From NCBI RefSeq assembly GCF_013340285.1, contig NZ_BLVO01000013.1:851574-915573 (forward strand): a stretch of DNA of 64,000 bases, read 5' to 3'. This DNA is from Desulfovibrio subterraneus. Its GTDB lineage: Bacteria; Desulfobacterota; Desulfovibrionia; Desulfovibrionales; Desulfovibrionaceae. This document shows positions 48,261 to 57,599 of this stretch, piece after piece. Position numbers and translations under genes: made by a program. The stretch's first letter is position 1, and each line of letters starts with the position of its first letter. The notes under the pieces were generated by a model. It had not been told where the DNA came from. It saw nothing but the letters and a program-made list of their open reading frames with translations, and did not search any database.

Positions 48261-49451
48261 ATGTCAAAGATTGTCGTAGAGAGTTTATACAAAATTTTTG
48301 GTCCTTCACCCGACGTGGCACTTGCCATGCTTAAAGAGGGGAAGGGCAAAGATGATATAATGGAGAAGACCCGCCACGGGGTAGGGGTCAATAATGCCTC
48401 ATTCTCCATTGAAGAAGGCGAGATAGTAGTAATAATGGGCCTTTCCGGAAGCGGAAAGTCCACGTTGGTAAGGTGTCTCAATCGTCTTATTGAGCCCACG
48501 GAAGGTACTGTTCATATTGATGGACAGGATATAACCACCATGAGTCCCGACGAGTTGCGCGAGCTTCGCCAATCCAAACTGGGCATGGTATTTCAGAATT
48601 TTGCGTTGTTTCCGCACCGTACCGTTGCCGAAAATGCCGCCTACGGCCTTGAAATCAAGGGAGTAGATGCTGAAATCCGCCGCGAAAAAGCTTTTGAAGC
48701 ACTTGAACTGGTGGGCTTGAAAGGATGGGAAGAAGTATATCCTTCGCAACTATCCGGCGGTATGCAGCAGCGTGTCGGCCTTGCCCGGGCCCTTGCACTT
48801 GATCCGGATGTTTTGCTGATGGATGAAGCCTTCAGCGCCCTTGATCCTCTTATCCGCAGGGACATGCAGGACGAACTGATCAACCTGCAGGAGAAGATGC
48901 GCAAGACCATCGTCTTCATCAGCCATGACCTTGATGAGGCCCTTAAACTGGGTGACCGCATTATCCTGATGAAAGACGGCAAGATTGTGCAGATAGGCAC
49001 GCCGGAAGAGATTCTGATGGAGCCTGCCAACAGGTATGTGGAACGGTTTGTCGAGGAAGTGGATATATCCCGCGTTTTGACCGCCGATTCCATCATGCAG
49101 AAGGTGCTTGCCGTTGCTCATCTGGGAACGGACGGCCCCCGTGCGGCGCTCAGAAAAATGAAAAACCACGGCATATCCTCACTCTTCGTTCTTGGCAGGG
49201 ATCATACGCTCATGGGGGTGGTTTCCGCAGATCAGGCGGCGCACCTCATCGAAATCGGAGAGACGGACCTGTCGCCCATAATCTGCACCGACCTCAAGAC
49301 CGTGTTGCCGGATACCCCCGCGCAGGACCTGTTTCCCATAATGCACGATCTGGCCTATCCGCTTGCAGTTGTGGACAGTTCCAATCGTCTGAAGGGAGTC
49401 ATCGTCAGAGGCACCCTCATAGCCGCTCTTGCGGAAAGAAAGGGGGCCTAA
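48261..49451 (+). CDS. proV: Glycine betaine/proline ABC transporter ATP-binding protein
   Basis: Energises compatible-solute uptake. The 396-residue protein has Walker [12 protein letters not shown], signature [15 protein letters not shown], Walker [20 protein letters not shown] and a C-terminal pair of CBS domains (about 275-390), which in OpuA-type systems sense ionic strength. The ATG at 48261 has AGGAG 5 nt upstream. It overlaps no gene; its stop TAA is directly followed by the proW start. Confidence 0.93.
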   Translation: MSKIVVESLYKIFGPSPDVALAMLKEGKGKDDIMEKTRHGVGVNNASFSIEEGEIVVIMGLSGSGKSTLVRCLNRLIEPTEGTVHIDGQDITTMSPDELRELRQSKLGMVFQNFALFPHRTVAENAAYGLEIKGVDAEIRREKAFEALELVGLKGWEEVYPSQLSGGMQQRVGLARALALDPDVLLMDEAFSALDPLIRRDMQDELINLQEKMRKTIVFISHDLDEALKLGDRIILMKDGKIVQIGTPEEILMEPANRYVERFVEEVDISRVLTADSIMQKVLAVAHLGTDGPRAALRKMKNHGISSLFVLGRDHTLMGVVSADQAAHLIEIGETDLSPIICTDLKTVLPDTPAQDLFPIMHDLAYPLAVVDSSNRLKGVIVRGTLIAALAERKGA

Positions 49452-50282
49452 ATGAGTTACAGAATTCCCGTAGGCGACGTTATCGAGTCCGGCATCAACT
49501 TTCTGGTCGAGCATCTGTCCTTTGCCACCAAAGCCTGTTCCGTGGTTGTGGAAGCCTCTCTGCGCTTTCTTGAGAAGGGCATGGTGGCCATTCCGGAACC
49601 CATTTTCATCCTGCTTTCCGGGCTGATAGTGTGGAGGCTGACCCGCGAGCGTAATCTGGGACTGTTCGCGGTTCTCGGGCTCGCACTTATCTGGAACATG
49701 GGGTTGTGGGCGGCTACCATGAGCACCATTGCCCTTGTATTTGTGGCAACGTTGTTTGCCATCATGCTGGGCATACCCATCGGGATTTTCACTGCGGTGA
49801 ACAAGGTCGCCTATCGCATTATCATGCCGACGCTGGACATAATGCAGACTATGCCCGCGTTTGTGTATCTGATTCCTGCCATTCCTTTTTTCGGACTGGG
49901 CAAAATGGCGGCCATATTCTCCACGGTCATATTCTCCATGCCGCCTGCCATACGCATGACCTGCCTAGGCATACGGCAGGTACCGCTGGATCTTGTTGAG
50001 TGTGCAGAAGCCTTCGGCTCAAGCCGGTGGCAGCGGCTTGTAAAGCTGGAATTGCCGCTCGCCCGTTCGACCATTCTCGCAGGCGTGAACCAGACTGTCA
50101 TGCTTGCACTTTCCATGGTGGTTATCGCCGCCATGATCGGCGCCAAGGGACTTGGCGGCGAAGTTTGGAAAGCCATTCAGCGCCTTCAGATGGGCCGCGG
50201 ATTTGAAGCCGGAATAGGTATCGTTATTGTGGCGATAATTCTGGACCGCGTCCTTCAGAAGGCGGGAAAACGTAAACAGTAA
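49452..50282 (+). CDS. proW: Glycine betaine/proline ABC transporter permease
   Basis: A 276-residue membrane protein with about six helices and the EAA loop ECAEAFGSSRWQRLVKLELP of binding-protein-dependent permeases. N-terminus like OpuAB/ProW. It begins directly after the proV stop codon and is 15 bp before proX. Confidence 0.92.
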   Translation: MSYRIPVGDVIESGINFLVEHLSFATKACSVVVEASLRFLEKGMVAIPEPIFILLSGLIVWRLTRERNLGLFAVLGLALIWNMGLWAATMSTIALVFVATLFAIMLGIPIGIFTAVNKVAYRIIMPTLDIMQTMPAFVYLIPAIPFFGLGKMAAIFSTVIFSMPPAIRMTCLGIRQVPLDLVECAEAFGSSRWQRLVKLELPLARSTILAGVNQTVMLALSMVVIAAMIGAKGLGGEVWKAIQRLQMGRGFEAGIGIVIVAIILDRVLQKAGKRKQ

Positions 50283-50297
50283 TGTAAGGAGTTCTTA

Positions 50298-51149
50298 ATG
50301 AAACGTGTACTATCTTTGTGTCTTGCTCTGGCCCTTGTCGTTGCGAGTTCCGTTGTTGCCTTTGCAAAGGATCCCGTACGCATTGCATATGTGGAGTGGG
50401 ATTGCGCCACTACCTCTACCAACATGGTAAAGGCGGTGCTTGAACAGGAAATGGGCTATGAAGTAGAAATACTGCCCGTTGCCGCAGCCGCCATGTGGCA
50501 GGCAGTCGGTTCCGGCGATGTGGACGGCATGGTAACCGCATGGTTGCCTGTAACCCACGGTGACTACCTGAAGAAGGTGGGCGACAAGGTTGAAGACCTT
50601 GGCCCGCTGTCCACAGGTGCAAAGGTCGGCTGGGTTGTTCCCAAGTATGTCACCATCAATTCCATTGAAGAACTCAAGGCAAATGCCGACAAGTTCGAGG
50701 GCAAAATCATAGGTATCGACCCCGGTGCCGGACTGATGCGCATGTCCGAGGACACCATGAAGGCGTATTCCCTTGATAATTTTGAGCTGGTGGAAGGTAG
50801 TGGGGCGACCATGACTGCCGCTCTTGCCGATGCCGTAAAGAACAACAAGTGGGTTGTCGTGACCGGTTGGTCTCCCCACTGGATGTTCGGACGCTGGCAG
50901 CTCAAGTACCTTGAAGATCCCAAGGGCACTCTCGGTGGTTCCGAAACCATCAACGCTGTTGTCCGAAAGGGTCTGAAAAAGGATATGCCCGAGGTGTATG
51001 CATTCCTCGACCGTTTTGCATGGGATACTCCCGATCAGCTGCAGATGGTCATGGCATGGAATCAGGAATCCGGCGCTGATCCTTATGAAAACGCCAAGCG
51101 GTTCATCAAGGAAAATCCTGAAGTCGTGAAGAAGTGGCTCGGTAAGTAG
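50298..51149 (+). CDS. proX: Glycine betaine-type ABC transporter substrate-binding protein
   Basis: A 283-residue periplasmic OpuAC-type protein: signal peptide (1-23, ending VVAFA), WDCATTSTNMVKAVLEQEMG, and several conserved tryptophans (VTAWLPVTHGDY, VVTGWSPHWMFGRW) that probably form the aromatic cage for the quaternary amine. It is not a lipoprotein. AAGGAG precedes the ATG. A strong terminator follows. Confidence 0.92.
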   Translation: MKRVLSLCLALALVVASSVVAFAKDPVRIAYVEWDCATTSTNMVKAVLEQEMGYEVEILPVAAAAMWQAVGSGDVDGMVTAWLPVTHGDYLKKVGDKVEDLGPLSTGAKVGWVVPKYVTINSIEELKANADKFEGKIIGIDPGAGLMRMSEDTMKAYSLDNFELVEGSGATMTAALADAVKNNKWVVVTGWSPHWMFGRWQLKYLEDPKGTLGGSETINAVVRKGLKKDMPEVYAFLDRFAWDTPDQLQMVMAWNQESGADPYENAKRFIKENPEVVKKWLGK

Positions 51150-51166
51150 CCATAGTCTCGAATGTA

Positions 51167-51193
51167 AAGGCCGCCCCATGGGGCGGCTTTTTT
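51167..51193 (+). terminator. Terminator after proX
   Basis: GCCGCCCC pairs with GGGGCGGC (about 51170-51177 with 51180-51187), followed by six T residues. Confidence 0.9.
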
Positions 51194-51441
51194 CTTGCCA
51201 TGCGGAAAAGGAGGTAAGGGCACTGTTGTCGAGCCGTGTCCAATGTAATGGCGTACTTGGATAACGGAGTCTTCTTTGCGTTTCCGGAACTGCCGAGGGG
51301 GGGGGATCCGATGATAAAAATATGCCCTTTCCCACTCAATACAGTCAATTGTTGCTGTAACATGTTGCATTTTTTTGTTAGAGCATGGTAGAGTGATTAC
51401 TGGCATTTCAACTATAAACAATCCATTATCTGGAGGATACA

Positions 51442-51753
51442 ATGAAACGTTTGCTCGTAGCTCTGTCTGTTTCCGCAGCTCTGATCATGGGCTCTTCGCT
51501 CATCGCCTTTTCTCAGGACGGCGCTTCCCTCTACAAGGCCTGTCAGGGCTGTCATGGTGCGCAGGGCGAAAAGCTCGCCATGGGTGTTGGCGCTCCTTTG
51601 AAGGGGCAGAGCGCTGACGATCTGTCCAAGAAGATGCACGGCTACAAGGACGGCAGCTATGGCCATGCCAAGAAAGCCGTGATGGAAAACCTGATGAAGC
51701 GTTTTGACGATGCGCAGATCCAGGTACTGGCCGACCATATTGCCAAGTTCTAA
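51442..51753 (+). CDS. Cytochrome c553 (class I c-type cytochrome)
   Basis: A 103-residue periplasmic electron carrier. It has a signal peptide (about 1-23, ending AFS), the haem motif CQGCH at 34-38 and a C-terminal methionine (M76 or M82 region) as sixth ligand. It matches the D. vulgaris cytochrome c553 type and lies directly before the SCO and oxidase genes, so it probably donates electrons to the oxidase. GGAGG precedes the ATG. Confidence 0.93.
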   Translation: MKRLLVALSVSAALIMGSSLIAFSQDGASLYKACQGCHGAQGEKLAMGVGAPLKGQSADDLSKKMHGYKDGSYGHAKKAVMENLMKRFDDAQIQVLADHIAKF

Positions 51754-51791
51754 AGCTCAACTAGCCTGAGGGTGTATCCTGCGGAGTTGCC

Positions 51792-52805
51792 ATGCGTATG
51801 CCTATTGTCGCTTTCTGGGTGCTTATTCTTGTTGTGTCGAGTTCTCCGCTTCAGGCGGCCCCTGTTGATCATTCCGGCCACGCTGCATCCATGCAGACGG
51901 CAGAGCAGACAGCGGGGCACGATCATATGCAGATGGGCAACGGAACGACCAATGCGACCCACAGCATGCCGACGGAAAGCATGCCGGCTGATATGGCCAA
52001 CGGCAACCACGGCGTTGTAACACCAGGGCAGCATGACGCGGGGCATATGGTGCCTGACGGTTCTGCCCCCGGCCTTGGCGGGCATGTGCACAAGGAGCCC
52101 GATGCCTCCGCCCCTGTTGCGTCAATAGATGAAAAGCTGGGCAACATCATCCCGCAGGGTATCATGTTCAAAGATGAAACGGGGCAGATGGTTGACGTGC
52201 GAACCCTTATGGACAAGCCGACAATCATCGCCCCGGTCTATTTCTCCTGCCCGAACGTCTGCAATATTCTGCAAAGCTCCATAGCCCGCGTTTTGCCTCA
52301 GATGTCGCTGAAGCCGGATGCCGAGTACCGCGTGATATCGGTCAGCTTTGACGAGACCGACACGCCCGAACTGGCGGCACACAGAAAGAAGAACTACATC
52401 GCCGCCATGCATAACGATTTTCCTCCCACCGGCTGGCGATTCCTGACCGGCAGCAAGGAGAGTATCGACAGGCTGATGGATGAACTCGGCTATCGCTTTG
52501 CCCGTGTGGACAAGGATTTTGTGCATCCTGTTGCCATCATTGTCACCTCGCCCGAGGGCAAGATAGTCAGATACCTTTACGGGAACAACTTCCTGCCTTT
52601 TGACACCACCATGGCCCTGACAGAAGCGGCAGAGGGCAAGGTGGGCATTTCGCTTAAACGCATCGTTTCCTACTGTTTTTCCTATGACCCGCAGGGAAGA
52701 CGCTATGCGCTGGACATAATGCGCGTCGCGGGCTTTGTCGTTCTGTTCGGCGTCGGCGTTCTTTTCCTCATCCTTTCCCGCGGCGGACGCAAACCCCGCA
52801 AATGA
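51792..52805 (+). CDS. SCO1/SenC family copper-chaperone protein with His/Met-rich N-terminal part
   Basis: Assembles the CuA centre of the oxidase. The 337-residue protein has an N-terminal signal region, a His/Met-rich stretch (about 26-105, many HM, GH, MP pairs) that could store copper, then the SCO domain with CPNVC at 153-157 and the copper-ligand histidine H245 (DFVHPV), and a C-terminal membrane helix (about 310-330). GGAG is 6 nt before the ATG. The His/Met-rich insert is longer than in most SCO proteins. Confidence 0.91.
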   Translation: MRMPIVAFWVLILVVSSSPLQAAPVDHSGHAASMQTAEQTAGHDHMQMGNGTTNATHSMPTESMPADMANGNHGVVTPGQHDAGHMVPDGSAPGLGGHVHKEPDASAPVASIDEKLGNIIPQGIMFKDETGQMVDVRTLMDKPTIIAPVYFSCPNVCNILQSSIARVLPQMSLKPDAEYRVISVSFDETDTPELAAHRKKNYIAAMHNDFPPTGWRFLTGSKESIDRLMDELGYRFARVDKDFVHPVAIIVTSPEGKIVRYLYGNNFLPFDTTMALTEAAEGKVGISLKRIVSYCFSYDPQGRRYALDIMRVAGFVVLFGVGVLFLILSRGGRKPRK

Positions 52806-52840
52806 TTTGTCCCAGAACCTTCGAGCATTGAGAGGTTGTC

Positions 52841-54475
52841 ATGGCTTCGGAGCATCAATCCGCTCTCAGTTTTTTCGACAGGCAGCCCGGTACGTCCGGG
52901 GGCATTACCTCCTGGATTTTTTCAACCGACCACAAACGGATCGGTATCATGTACCTTTGGGGGATCATGGGATTCTTCATCGTGGGCATGTTGCTGGGGT
53001 TCCTTATCCGGCTTGAGCTTATCGCCCCCGGCCGGGACATAATGGACCAGCAGACCTACAACGTCATGTTCACCCTGCACGGGGTTATCATGATCTTTCT
53101 GGTGGTCATTCCCAGCATTCCCGCTGCGTTCGGCAACATATTTCTGCCCATTCAGATAGGAGCCGAGGATGTATCCTTTCCGCGGCTCAACAACTTTTCA
53201 TGGTGGCTGTATGTGACAGGCGCACTGCTTGCGCTGGTTTCGCTGTTTACTGGTAACGGGCCGCCGGATACCGGCTGGACATTCTATGTGCCTTTCAGCA
53301 GCAATGTGACCACAACCAACGTGAATGTGGCCGTCATAGCCGTGTTCATTCTCGGTTTTTCATCCATCCTCACCGGCCTCAATTTTGTCACAACCCTGCA
53401 CCGGCTGCGTGCTCCGGGCATGACATGGACCAGGATGCCGCTTTTCTGCTGGTCGCTGTATGCAACCGGCTGGATTCAGATTCTGGCAACCCCGGTGCTC
53501 GGCATAACGGTGCTGCTCATTTTTGCAGAAAGAGTGCTTGGGGTGGGCCTTTTTGATCCTGCCAAGGGCGGCGACCCCATCCTTTATCAGCACCTTTTCT
53601 GGCTCTATTCGCATCCTGCCGTATATATCATGATCCTTCCGGCAATGGGCGTTATCTCCGACGTCATTCCCGTATTCGCCCGGCGCGATATTTTCGGCTA
53701 CAAGATGATCGCCTTTTCAAGCGTCATGATCGCCTTTGCCGGTTCGCTGGTGTGGGCGCACCACATGTTCACCAGCGGCATGAGCGACACGGCCGTGCTT
53801 GTTTTCTCCTTCCTTACCTTTGTGGTGGCCATCCCCTCGGCCATCAAGGTCTTCAACTGGGTTTCCACCCTCTACAAGGGGTCCATTTATACGGACCCGC
53901 CGTTCTGGTACGCACTTGCCTTCATCTTCCTGTTTTCGGTAGGCGGACTTACCGGACTCATTCTCGGTGCGGCCGGTACCGACATCCATGTGCACGATAC
54001 CTACTTCGTTGTGGGGCATTTCCATTACGTCATCTTCGGCGGGCTCGGATTCGGTCTTTTCTCTGCCATGCACTACTGGTTCCCCAAGATTTTCGGCAGG
54101 ATGTACAACTCCAGAATGGCCAAGATATCCTGCGTGATCATCTTTGTCGGCTTTAATGTGCTGTATTTTCCCATGCTCATCATGGGCATGCAGGGCATGC
54201 CGCGCAGATATTACGACTATCTGCCGCAATATGCTTTCGGCCACCTTATCTCGACCATCGGATCATGGATTCTTATAGCAGGCCTGCTGCTCATGTTCGG
54301 CAACCTGATCCGCGGAGCGTTCAAGGGCAAGAAATGCGGCAGCAATCCATGGGGGGGCGCTTCCCTCGAATGGCAGATTCCCTCGCCGCCTCCGCATCAT
54401 AACTTTGTGACGGAACCGGTGGTTGATCGTGGACCCTACGACTTCAGAGGGGTGGAACGCGATGAGTGCGATTAA
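52841..54475 (+). CDS. ctaD: Cytochrome c oxidase subunit I (A2-type haem-copper oxidase)
   Basis: Catalytic subunit of 544 residues with about 12 membrane helices. Ligands are visible: low-spin haem histidine in TLHGVIMIF, CuB histidines in HHMFTSG, and the haem pair in HDTYFVVGHFHYV. The D-channel glutamate of HPEV is replaced by the YSHPAV motif (256-261), which defines the A2 class; the K channel lysine region is conserved. It is probably a cc(b/o)o3-like oxidase, the type described from D. vulgaris. The stop overlaps subunit III. Confidence 0.95.
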   Translation: MASEHQSALSFFDRQPGTSGGITSWIFSTDHKRIGIMYLWGIMGFFIVGMLLGFLIRLELIAPGRDIMDQQTYNVMFTLHGVIMIFLVVIPSIPAAFGNIFLPIQIGAEDVSFPRLNNFSWWLYVTGALLALVSLFTGNGPPDTGWTFYVPFSSNVTTTNVNVAVIAVFILGFSSILTGLNFVTTLHRLRAPGMTWTRMPLFCWSLYATGWIQILATPVLGITVLLIFAERVLGVGLFDPAKGGDPILYQHLFWLYSHPAVYIMILPAMGVISDVIPVFARRDIFGYKMIAFSSVMIAFAGSLVWAHHMFTSGMSDTAVLVFSFLTFVVAIPSAIKVFNWVSTLYKGSIYTDPPFWYALAFIFLFSVGGLTGLILGAAGTDIHVHDTYFVVGHFHYVIFGGLGFGLFSAMHYWFPKIFGRMYNSRMAKISCVIIFVGFNVLYFPMLIMGMQGMPRRYYDYLPQYAFGHLISTIGSWILIAGLLLMFGNLIRGAFKGKKCGSNPWGGASLEWQIPSPPPHHNFVTEPVVDRGPYDFRGVERDECD

Positions 54476-55058
54476 GGATTATACCGGCGCGAAACTGGGT
54501 ATGTGGCTCTTCCTGTTCACGGAAGTGCTTCTCTTCGGCGGACTGTTTCTGCTGTATGCAGCCTATCTGCACAAGTTCCCAGCTGAGTTTCATCTTGCGG
54601 GCAAAGAACTGAACGTTGTGCTTGGCGGTACCAACACGGTAGTGCTGATTTCCAGCTCATGGTTCATGGCGCTGGCAATCAGCGCCCTGCAGCAGGGCAG
54701 GGTTGATCACTGCAAGAAGCTGATGTTGCTTACGCTGGCCATGGCCATGACCTTTCTTGTCATCAAATACTTCGAATGGTCGGCCAAGATTCACCATGGC
54801 ATTTTCCCTGATTCTCCCGAGTTGCTGGCAAGACCGGCGGGCGAAGTGGTGTACTTCGGGCTCTACTACCTCATGACCGGCCTGCATGGGCTGCACGTTA
54901 TTCTGGGTGGCGGACTGATCACCTTTGCCTACGTTCTCATTGTCCGTGGCAAGGTTACGCCTCAAGATTTCGTGTTTCTCGAAAATGCCGGCCTGTACTG
55001 GCACCTTGTGGACCTTGTGTGGATCTACCTTTTCCCGCTTTTCTACCTGATAGCCTAG
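54462..55058 (+). CDS. ctaE: Cytochrome c oxidase subunit III
   Basis: A 198-residue membrane subunit with about five helices, KLGMWLFLFTEVLLFGGLFL and FGLYYLMTGLHGLHVILGG as recognisable stretches. It is shorter than the mitochondrial form (five helices). The ATG at 54462 overlaps the ctaD end by 14 nt; a longer frame start at 54423 lies inside ctaD and is rejected. Confidence 0.93.
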   Translation: MSAIKDYTGAKLGMWLFLFTEVLLFGGLFLLYAAYLHKFPAEFHLAGKELNVVLGGTNTVVLISSSWFMALAISALQQGRVDHCKKLMLLTLAMAMTFLVIKYFEWSAKIHHGIFPDSPELLARPAGEVVYFGLYYLMTGLHGLHVILGGGLITFAYVLIVRGKVTPQDFVFLENAGLYWHLVDLVWIYLFPLFYLIA

Positions 55059-55067
55059 GGGGATGCC

Positions 55068-55361
55068 ATGACAGAACATCATGAAGAGCATCATACCGTC
55101 TCATACCGCTTCAATACCATCATATGGGGCATTCTGCTGTGCCTTACCGCAGTTACCGTCATCGCGGCACAGTTCGACTTCGGATTTCTGAACGTTGTGG
55201 TTGCCCTGACCATTGCCACGGTCAAGGCAGGGCTGGTCATTCTGTTTTTCATGCACCTTAAGTATGAAAAACCCCTGTTCAAGATCATTGTGTTCATCAC
55301 GTTTTTTCTGCTGGCCATAGCCATAGGGTTCACCTTCTTCGACATTGGCTACAGGTACTGA
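55068..55361 (+). CDS. Cytochrome c oxidase subunit IV (prokaryotic type)
   Basis: A 97-residue membrane protein with three helices (about 16-36, 40-65, 70-92) and a histidine-rich N-terminal (MTEHHEEHH). It is the CyoD-like small subunit next to subunit III. It has GGGGATG upstream. It is 9 bp before the subunit II gene. Confidence 0.86.
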   Translation: MTEHHEEHHTVSYRFNTIIWGILLCLTAVTVIAAQFDFGFLNVVVALTIATVKAGLVILFFMHLKYEKPLFKIIVFITFFLLAIAIGFTFFDIGYRY

Positions 55362-55370
55362 GGAGGTGCC

Positions 55371-56591
55371 ATGAATCCGCAAAATTTCAATCCAGTTGCC
55401 GAAGTCGATTTTGCTTTCTACATCATTTTCGGTGTTTCCATAGTGATGTTGTTAGGCATCAGCGCCACGGCCCTCTGGTTCGTGTACCGTTATCACCACA
55501 CCAGAAACCCCAAGGCGGAAGACATATCCGGCAATCTGCTGGCAGAAGTGGTATGGATTGTCATTCCCTCCCTTATCGTCATGGCACTCTTCTATTACGG
55601 ATGGGCCGGATACAAGGCATTGCGCACTGTTCCTGACAATGCCATGAATGTGAAGGTCACCGCCCGGATGTGGTCATGGGTGTTTGAATATGACAACGGC
55701 AAACGCAGCAGCGTGCTGTATGTGCCCAAGGACAAACCGGTAAAGCTGCTGATGACCTCGGCCGATGTTATTCACAGCCTGTACATTCCTGCCTATCGCA
55801 TCAAGATGGATACTGTACCGCGCATGGAAACCTATGCATGGTTCAATCCCGATGCCGAAGGTTCATACGACATCTTCTGTGCCGAATATTGCGGGCTGAA
55901 GCACGCAAACATGATCACCACGGTGGAGGTCATGCCTCCGGACGAATTCAACAAATGGTACAACGGCAAAAGTAAATCCGCGGGGGCGGGCAAGGCTCTG
56001 GCCCTGCTGGAGAACTACGGCTGCCTTAGCTGCCATTCCACGGACGGCTCAAAGAACACCGGCCCCACATTCAGCAATCTGTATGGCAAAAAGCAGGTTG
56101 TTGAGCTTCCGGACGGTACGAAGAAGCAGGTTGTCGTGGATGAGCCGTATCTGAAGCGTGCCATACTGAACCCGCAGACAGAGGTGCCGGAAGGATTTAC
56201 TCCTGCCATGATGCCCTACAAGGACGCCATATCCGATGAAGATCTCAAGACCATCTTGCAGTGGTTCATGCACGGTAACGAGGTGTCGCTGGACGCCGGA
56301 CGCGAACTGATGATGGCTGAAGGGTGCATATCGTGTCATTCCACAGACGGCAGTCTTGTGGCGGCCCCCTCGCTCAAGGATATATGGGGTCGTAAGGTGG
56401 AGGTGCTTGAAAACGGCAAGGAAAAGACCGTCACTTCTGATGAAGCTTATCTGCGGGAATCCATCCTTGCTCCGGAAAAACTGATCGTGAAGGGCTTTGA
56501 TCCTATCATGCCTCCGTATCCCCATCTGACTCCCGAGCAGATGCAGCAGATGTTGGTGTACATGAAATCCCTTTCGGGGGCAGAGCAGTAG
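55371..56591 (+). CDS. ctaC: Cytochrome c oxidase subunit II fused to two cytochrome c domains
   Basis: A 406-residue subunit. Two N-terminal membrane helices are followed by the CuA domain (ligands C170, C174, H178, M181 in CAEYCGLKHANM, and a further histidine in ADVIHSLYIP). Two c-type haem domains follow: CLSCH at 218-222 and CISCH at 319-323, each with a likely methionine ligand (PAMMPY, PIMPPY). It carries electrons from the soluble cytochrome c to subunit I. Subunit II is placed after subunits I, III and IV, unusual for the common order. GGAGG precedes the ATG. Confidence 0.95.
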   Translation: MNPQNFNPVAEVDFAFYIIFGVSIVMLLGISATALWFVYRYHHTRNPKAEDISGNLLAEVVWIVIPSLIVMALFYYGWAGYKALRTVPDNAMNVKVTARMWSWVFEYDNGKRSSVLYVPKDKPVKLLMTSADVIHSLYIPAYRIKMDTVPRMETYAWFNPDAEGSYDIFCAEYCGLKHANMITTVEVMPPDEFNKWYNGKSKSAGAGKALALLENYGCLSCHSTDGSKNTGPTFSNLYGKKQVVELPDGTKKQVVVDEPYLKRAILNPQTEVPEGFTPAMMPYKDAISDEDLKTILQWFMHGNEVSLDAGRELMMAEGCISCHSTDGSLVAAPSLKDIWGRKVEVLENGKEKTVTSDEAYLRESILAPEKLIVKGFDPIMPPYPHLTPEQMQQMLVYMKSLSGAEQ

Positions 56592-56592
56592 G

Positions 56593-57453
56593 ATGATGCG
56601 TCCTTTGGCAAGGCTTGTACGGCTGCCCGTTTCCATCATGGTGGCGGTTTCGGCTGCCTTCGGGTACCTGCTGGTGCGTCCGGTTTTCGACACGGAATTG
56701 GGACTTGCCTGCATGGGAACCTTCTGGCTCGCTTCTGCCTGTTCGGTGCTGAACCAGGTACAGGAAAGTGATTCGGATGCCTTGCTCAGCCGTACCGCCG
56801 GCCGCCCCTTACCCATGGGGCAGATATCCGTTTCCGTGGCACTGTGCATTGCTTTGGTGTGCGGTGCTGCGGCAGTGGCCTGCTTTCTCATGCTCAAGGT
56901 TCCGGCGTTGCTGTGGATGACCTGCGGCATTGTGCTGTCCTACAACGCTGTATACACCCCCCTGAAGAGGCGCACCGGCTTTGCTCTGCTTGTCGGAGCC
57001 GTTCCCGGCGCCATGCCCCCCGTCATGGGGTGGGCCGCTGCCGGAGGCAGCGTGGCGGATGTTGCAGCACTGGCGGTGTTTGCCGTCTATTATCTGTGGC
57101 AGGTGCCGCATTTCTGGCTGAGAGTGGAGCGGGATGCGGGTGAATATGTCCGGGCCGGATTGCCTATTCCGGTTACCGTTTTTGGCCATGAACGCTACAG
57201 AATGTTGCTCAGGCTGTGGTTTCATGCCTATGTGGCAGGCATTCTGCTGTTGCCGCTGTTTGCCCGCATGCAGACACCGCAAATGCGGGTGGCAATGACT
57301 TTAACCGCGGTATCGGTGTTTCTGCTGACCGGCACAGTTCTCTATAAAGGCGGAAAAAAGGGACATCGTGCGGCGTTTCAATGGGTAAATGCGTCTCTTG
57401 CCATTGTCATGTGTCTGCTGCTTGCAGACAGACTGTTCGCGGCATATTACTGA
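56593..57453 (+). CDS. ctaB: Haem O synthase-type UbiA prenyltransferase
   Basis: Adds a farnesyl group to haem B to make haem O. The 286-residue protein has about eight membrane helices and a UbiA aspartate-rich stretch NQVQESDSDALLSRTAGRPL (about 55-75). The normal CtaB/CyoE form is NNxxDxxxDxxMxRTxxRP, so the first motif is diverged. The gene starts 1 bp after ctaC. No haem A synthase (ctaA) is in the window, consistent with an O- or B-type haem in the oxidase, though it could be elsewhere. Confidence 0.85.
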   Translation: MMRPLARLVRLPVSIMVAVSAAFGYLLVRPVFDTELGLACMGTFWLASACSVLNQVQESDSDALLSRTAGRPLPMGQISVSVALCIALVCGAAAVACFLMLKVPALLWMTCGIVLSYNAVYTPLKRRTGFALLVGAVPGAMPPVMGWAAAGGSVADVAALAVFAVYYLWQVPHFWLRVERDAGEYVRAGLPIPVTVFGHERYRMLLRLWFHAYVAGILLLPLFARMQTPQMRVAMTLTAVSVFLLTGTVLYKGGKKGHRAAFQWVNASLAIVMCLLLADRLFAAYY

Positions 57454-57549
57454 TGCCTCCGTCGTGGGGCGGCAGCAGACTGTGAATTGCAACGGGAATG
57501 TTCAGCCGTATAGTCCGTTCAAGTGTGCAGTTGCAGTTTTGTCAAAGCC

Positions 57550-57590
57550 CGGTTGGAATCCAGTTGAAACTCAGTTGAAGTTCAGTTGAA
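57550..57590 (+). repeat. 11-bp periodic direct repeats upstream of the small membrane protein
   Basis: CAGTTGAA occurs at 57561, 57572 and 57583, exactly 11 bp apart, with a degenerate copy CGGTTGGA at 57550. It lies just before the ribosome binding site of the next gene. The spacing is one helical turn. Confidence 0.88.
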
Positions 57591-57599
57591 GAGGTGAAT

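Noticed and set aside
51356-51369. TGTAACATGTTGCA near-palindrome before cytochrome c553
   Set aside because: Only an 8-bp core is fully symmetrical and no regulator family could be matched, so it is noted without a call.
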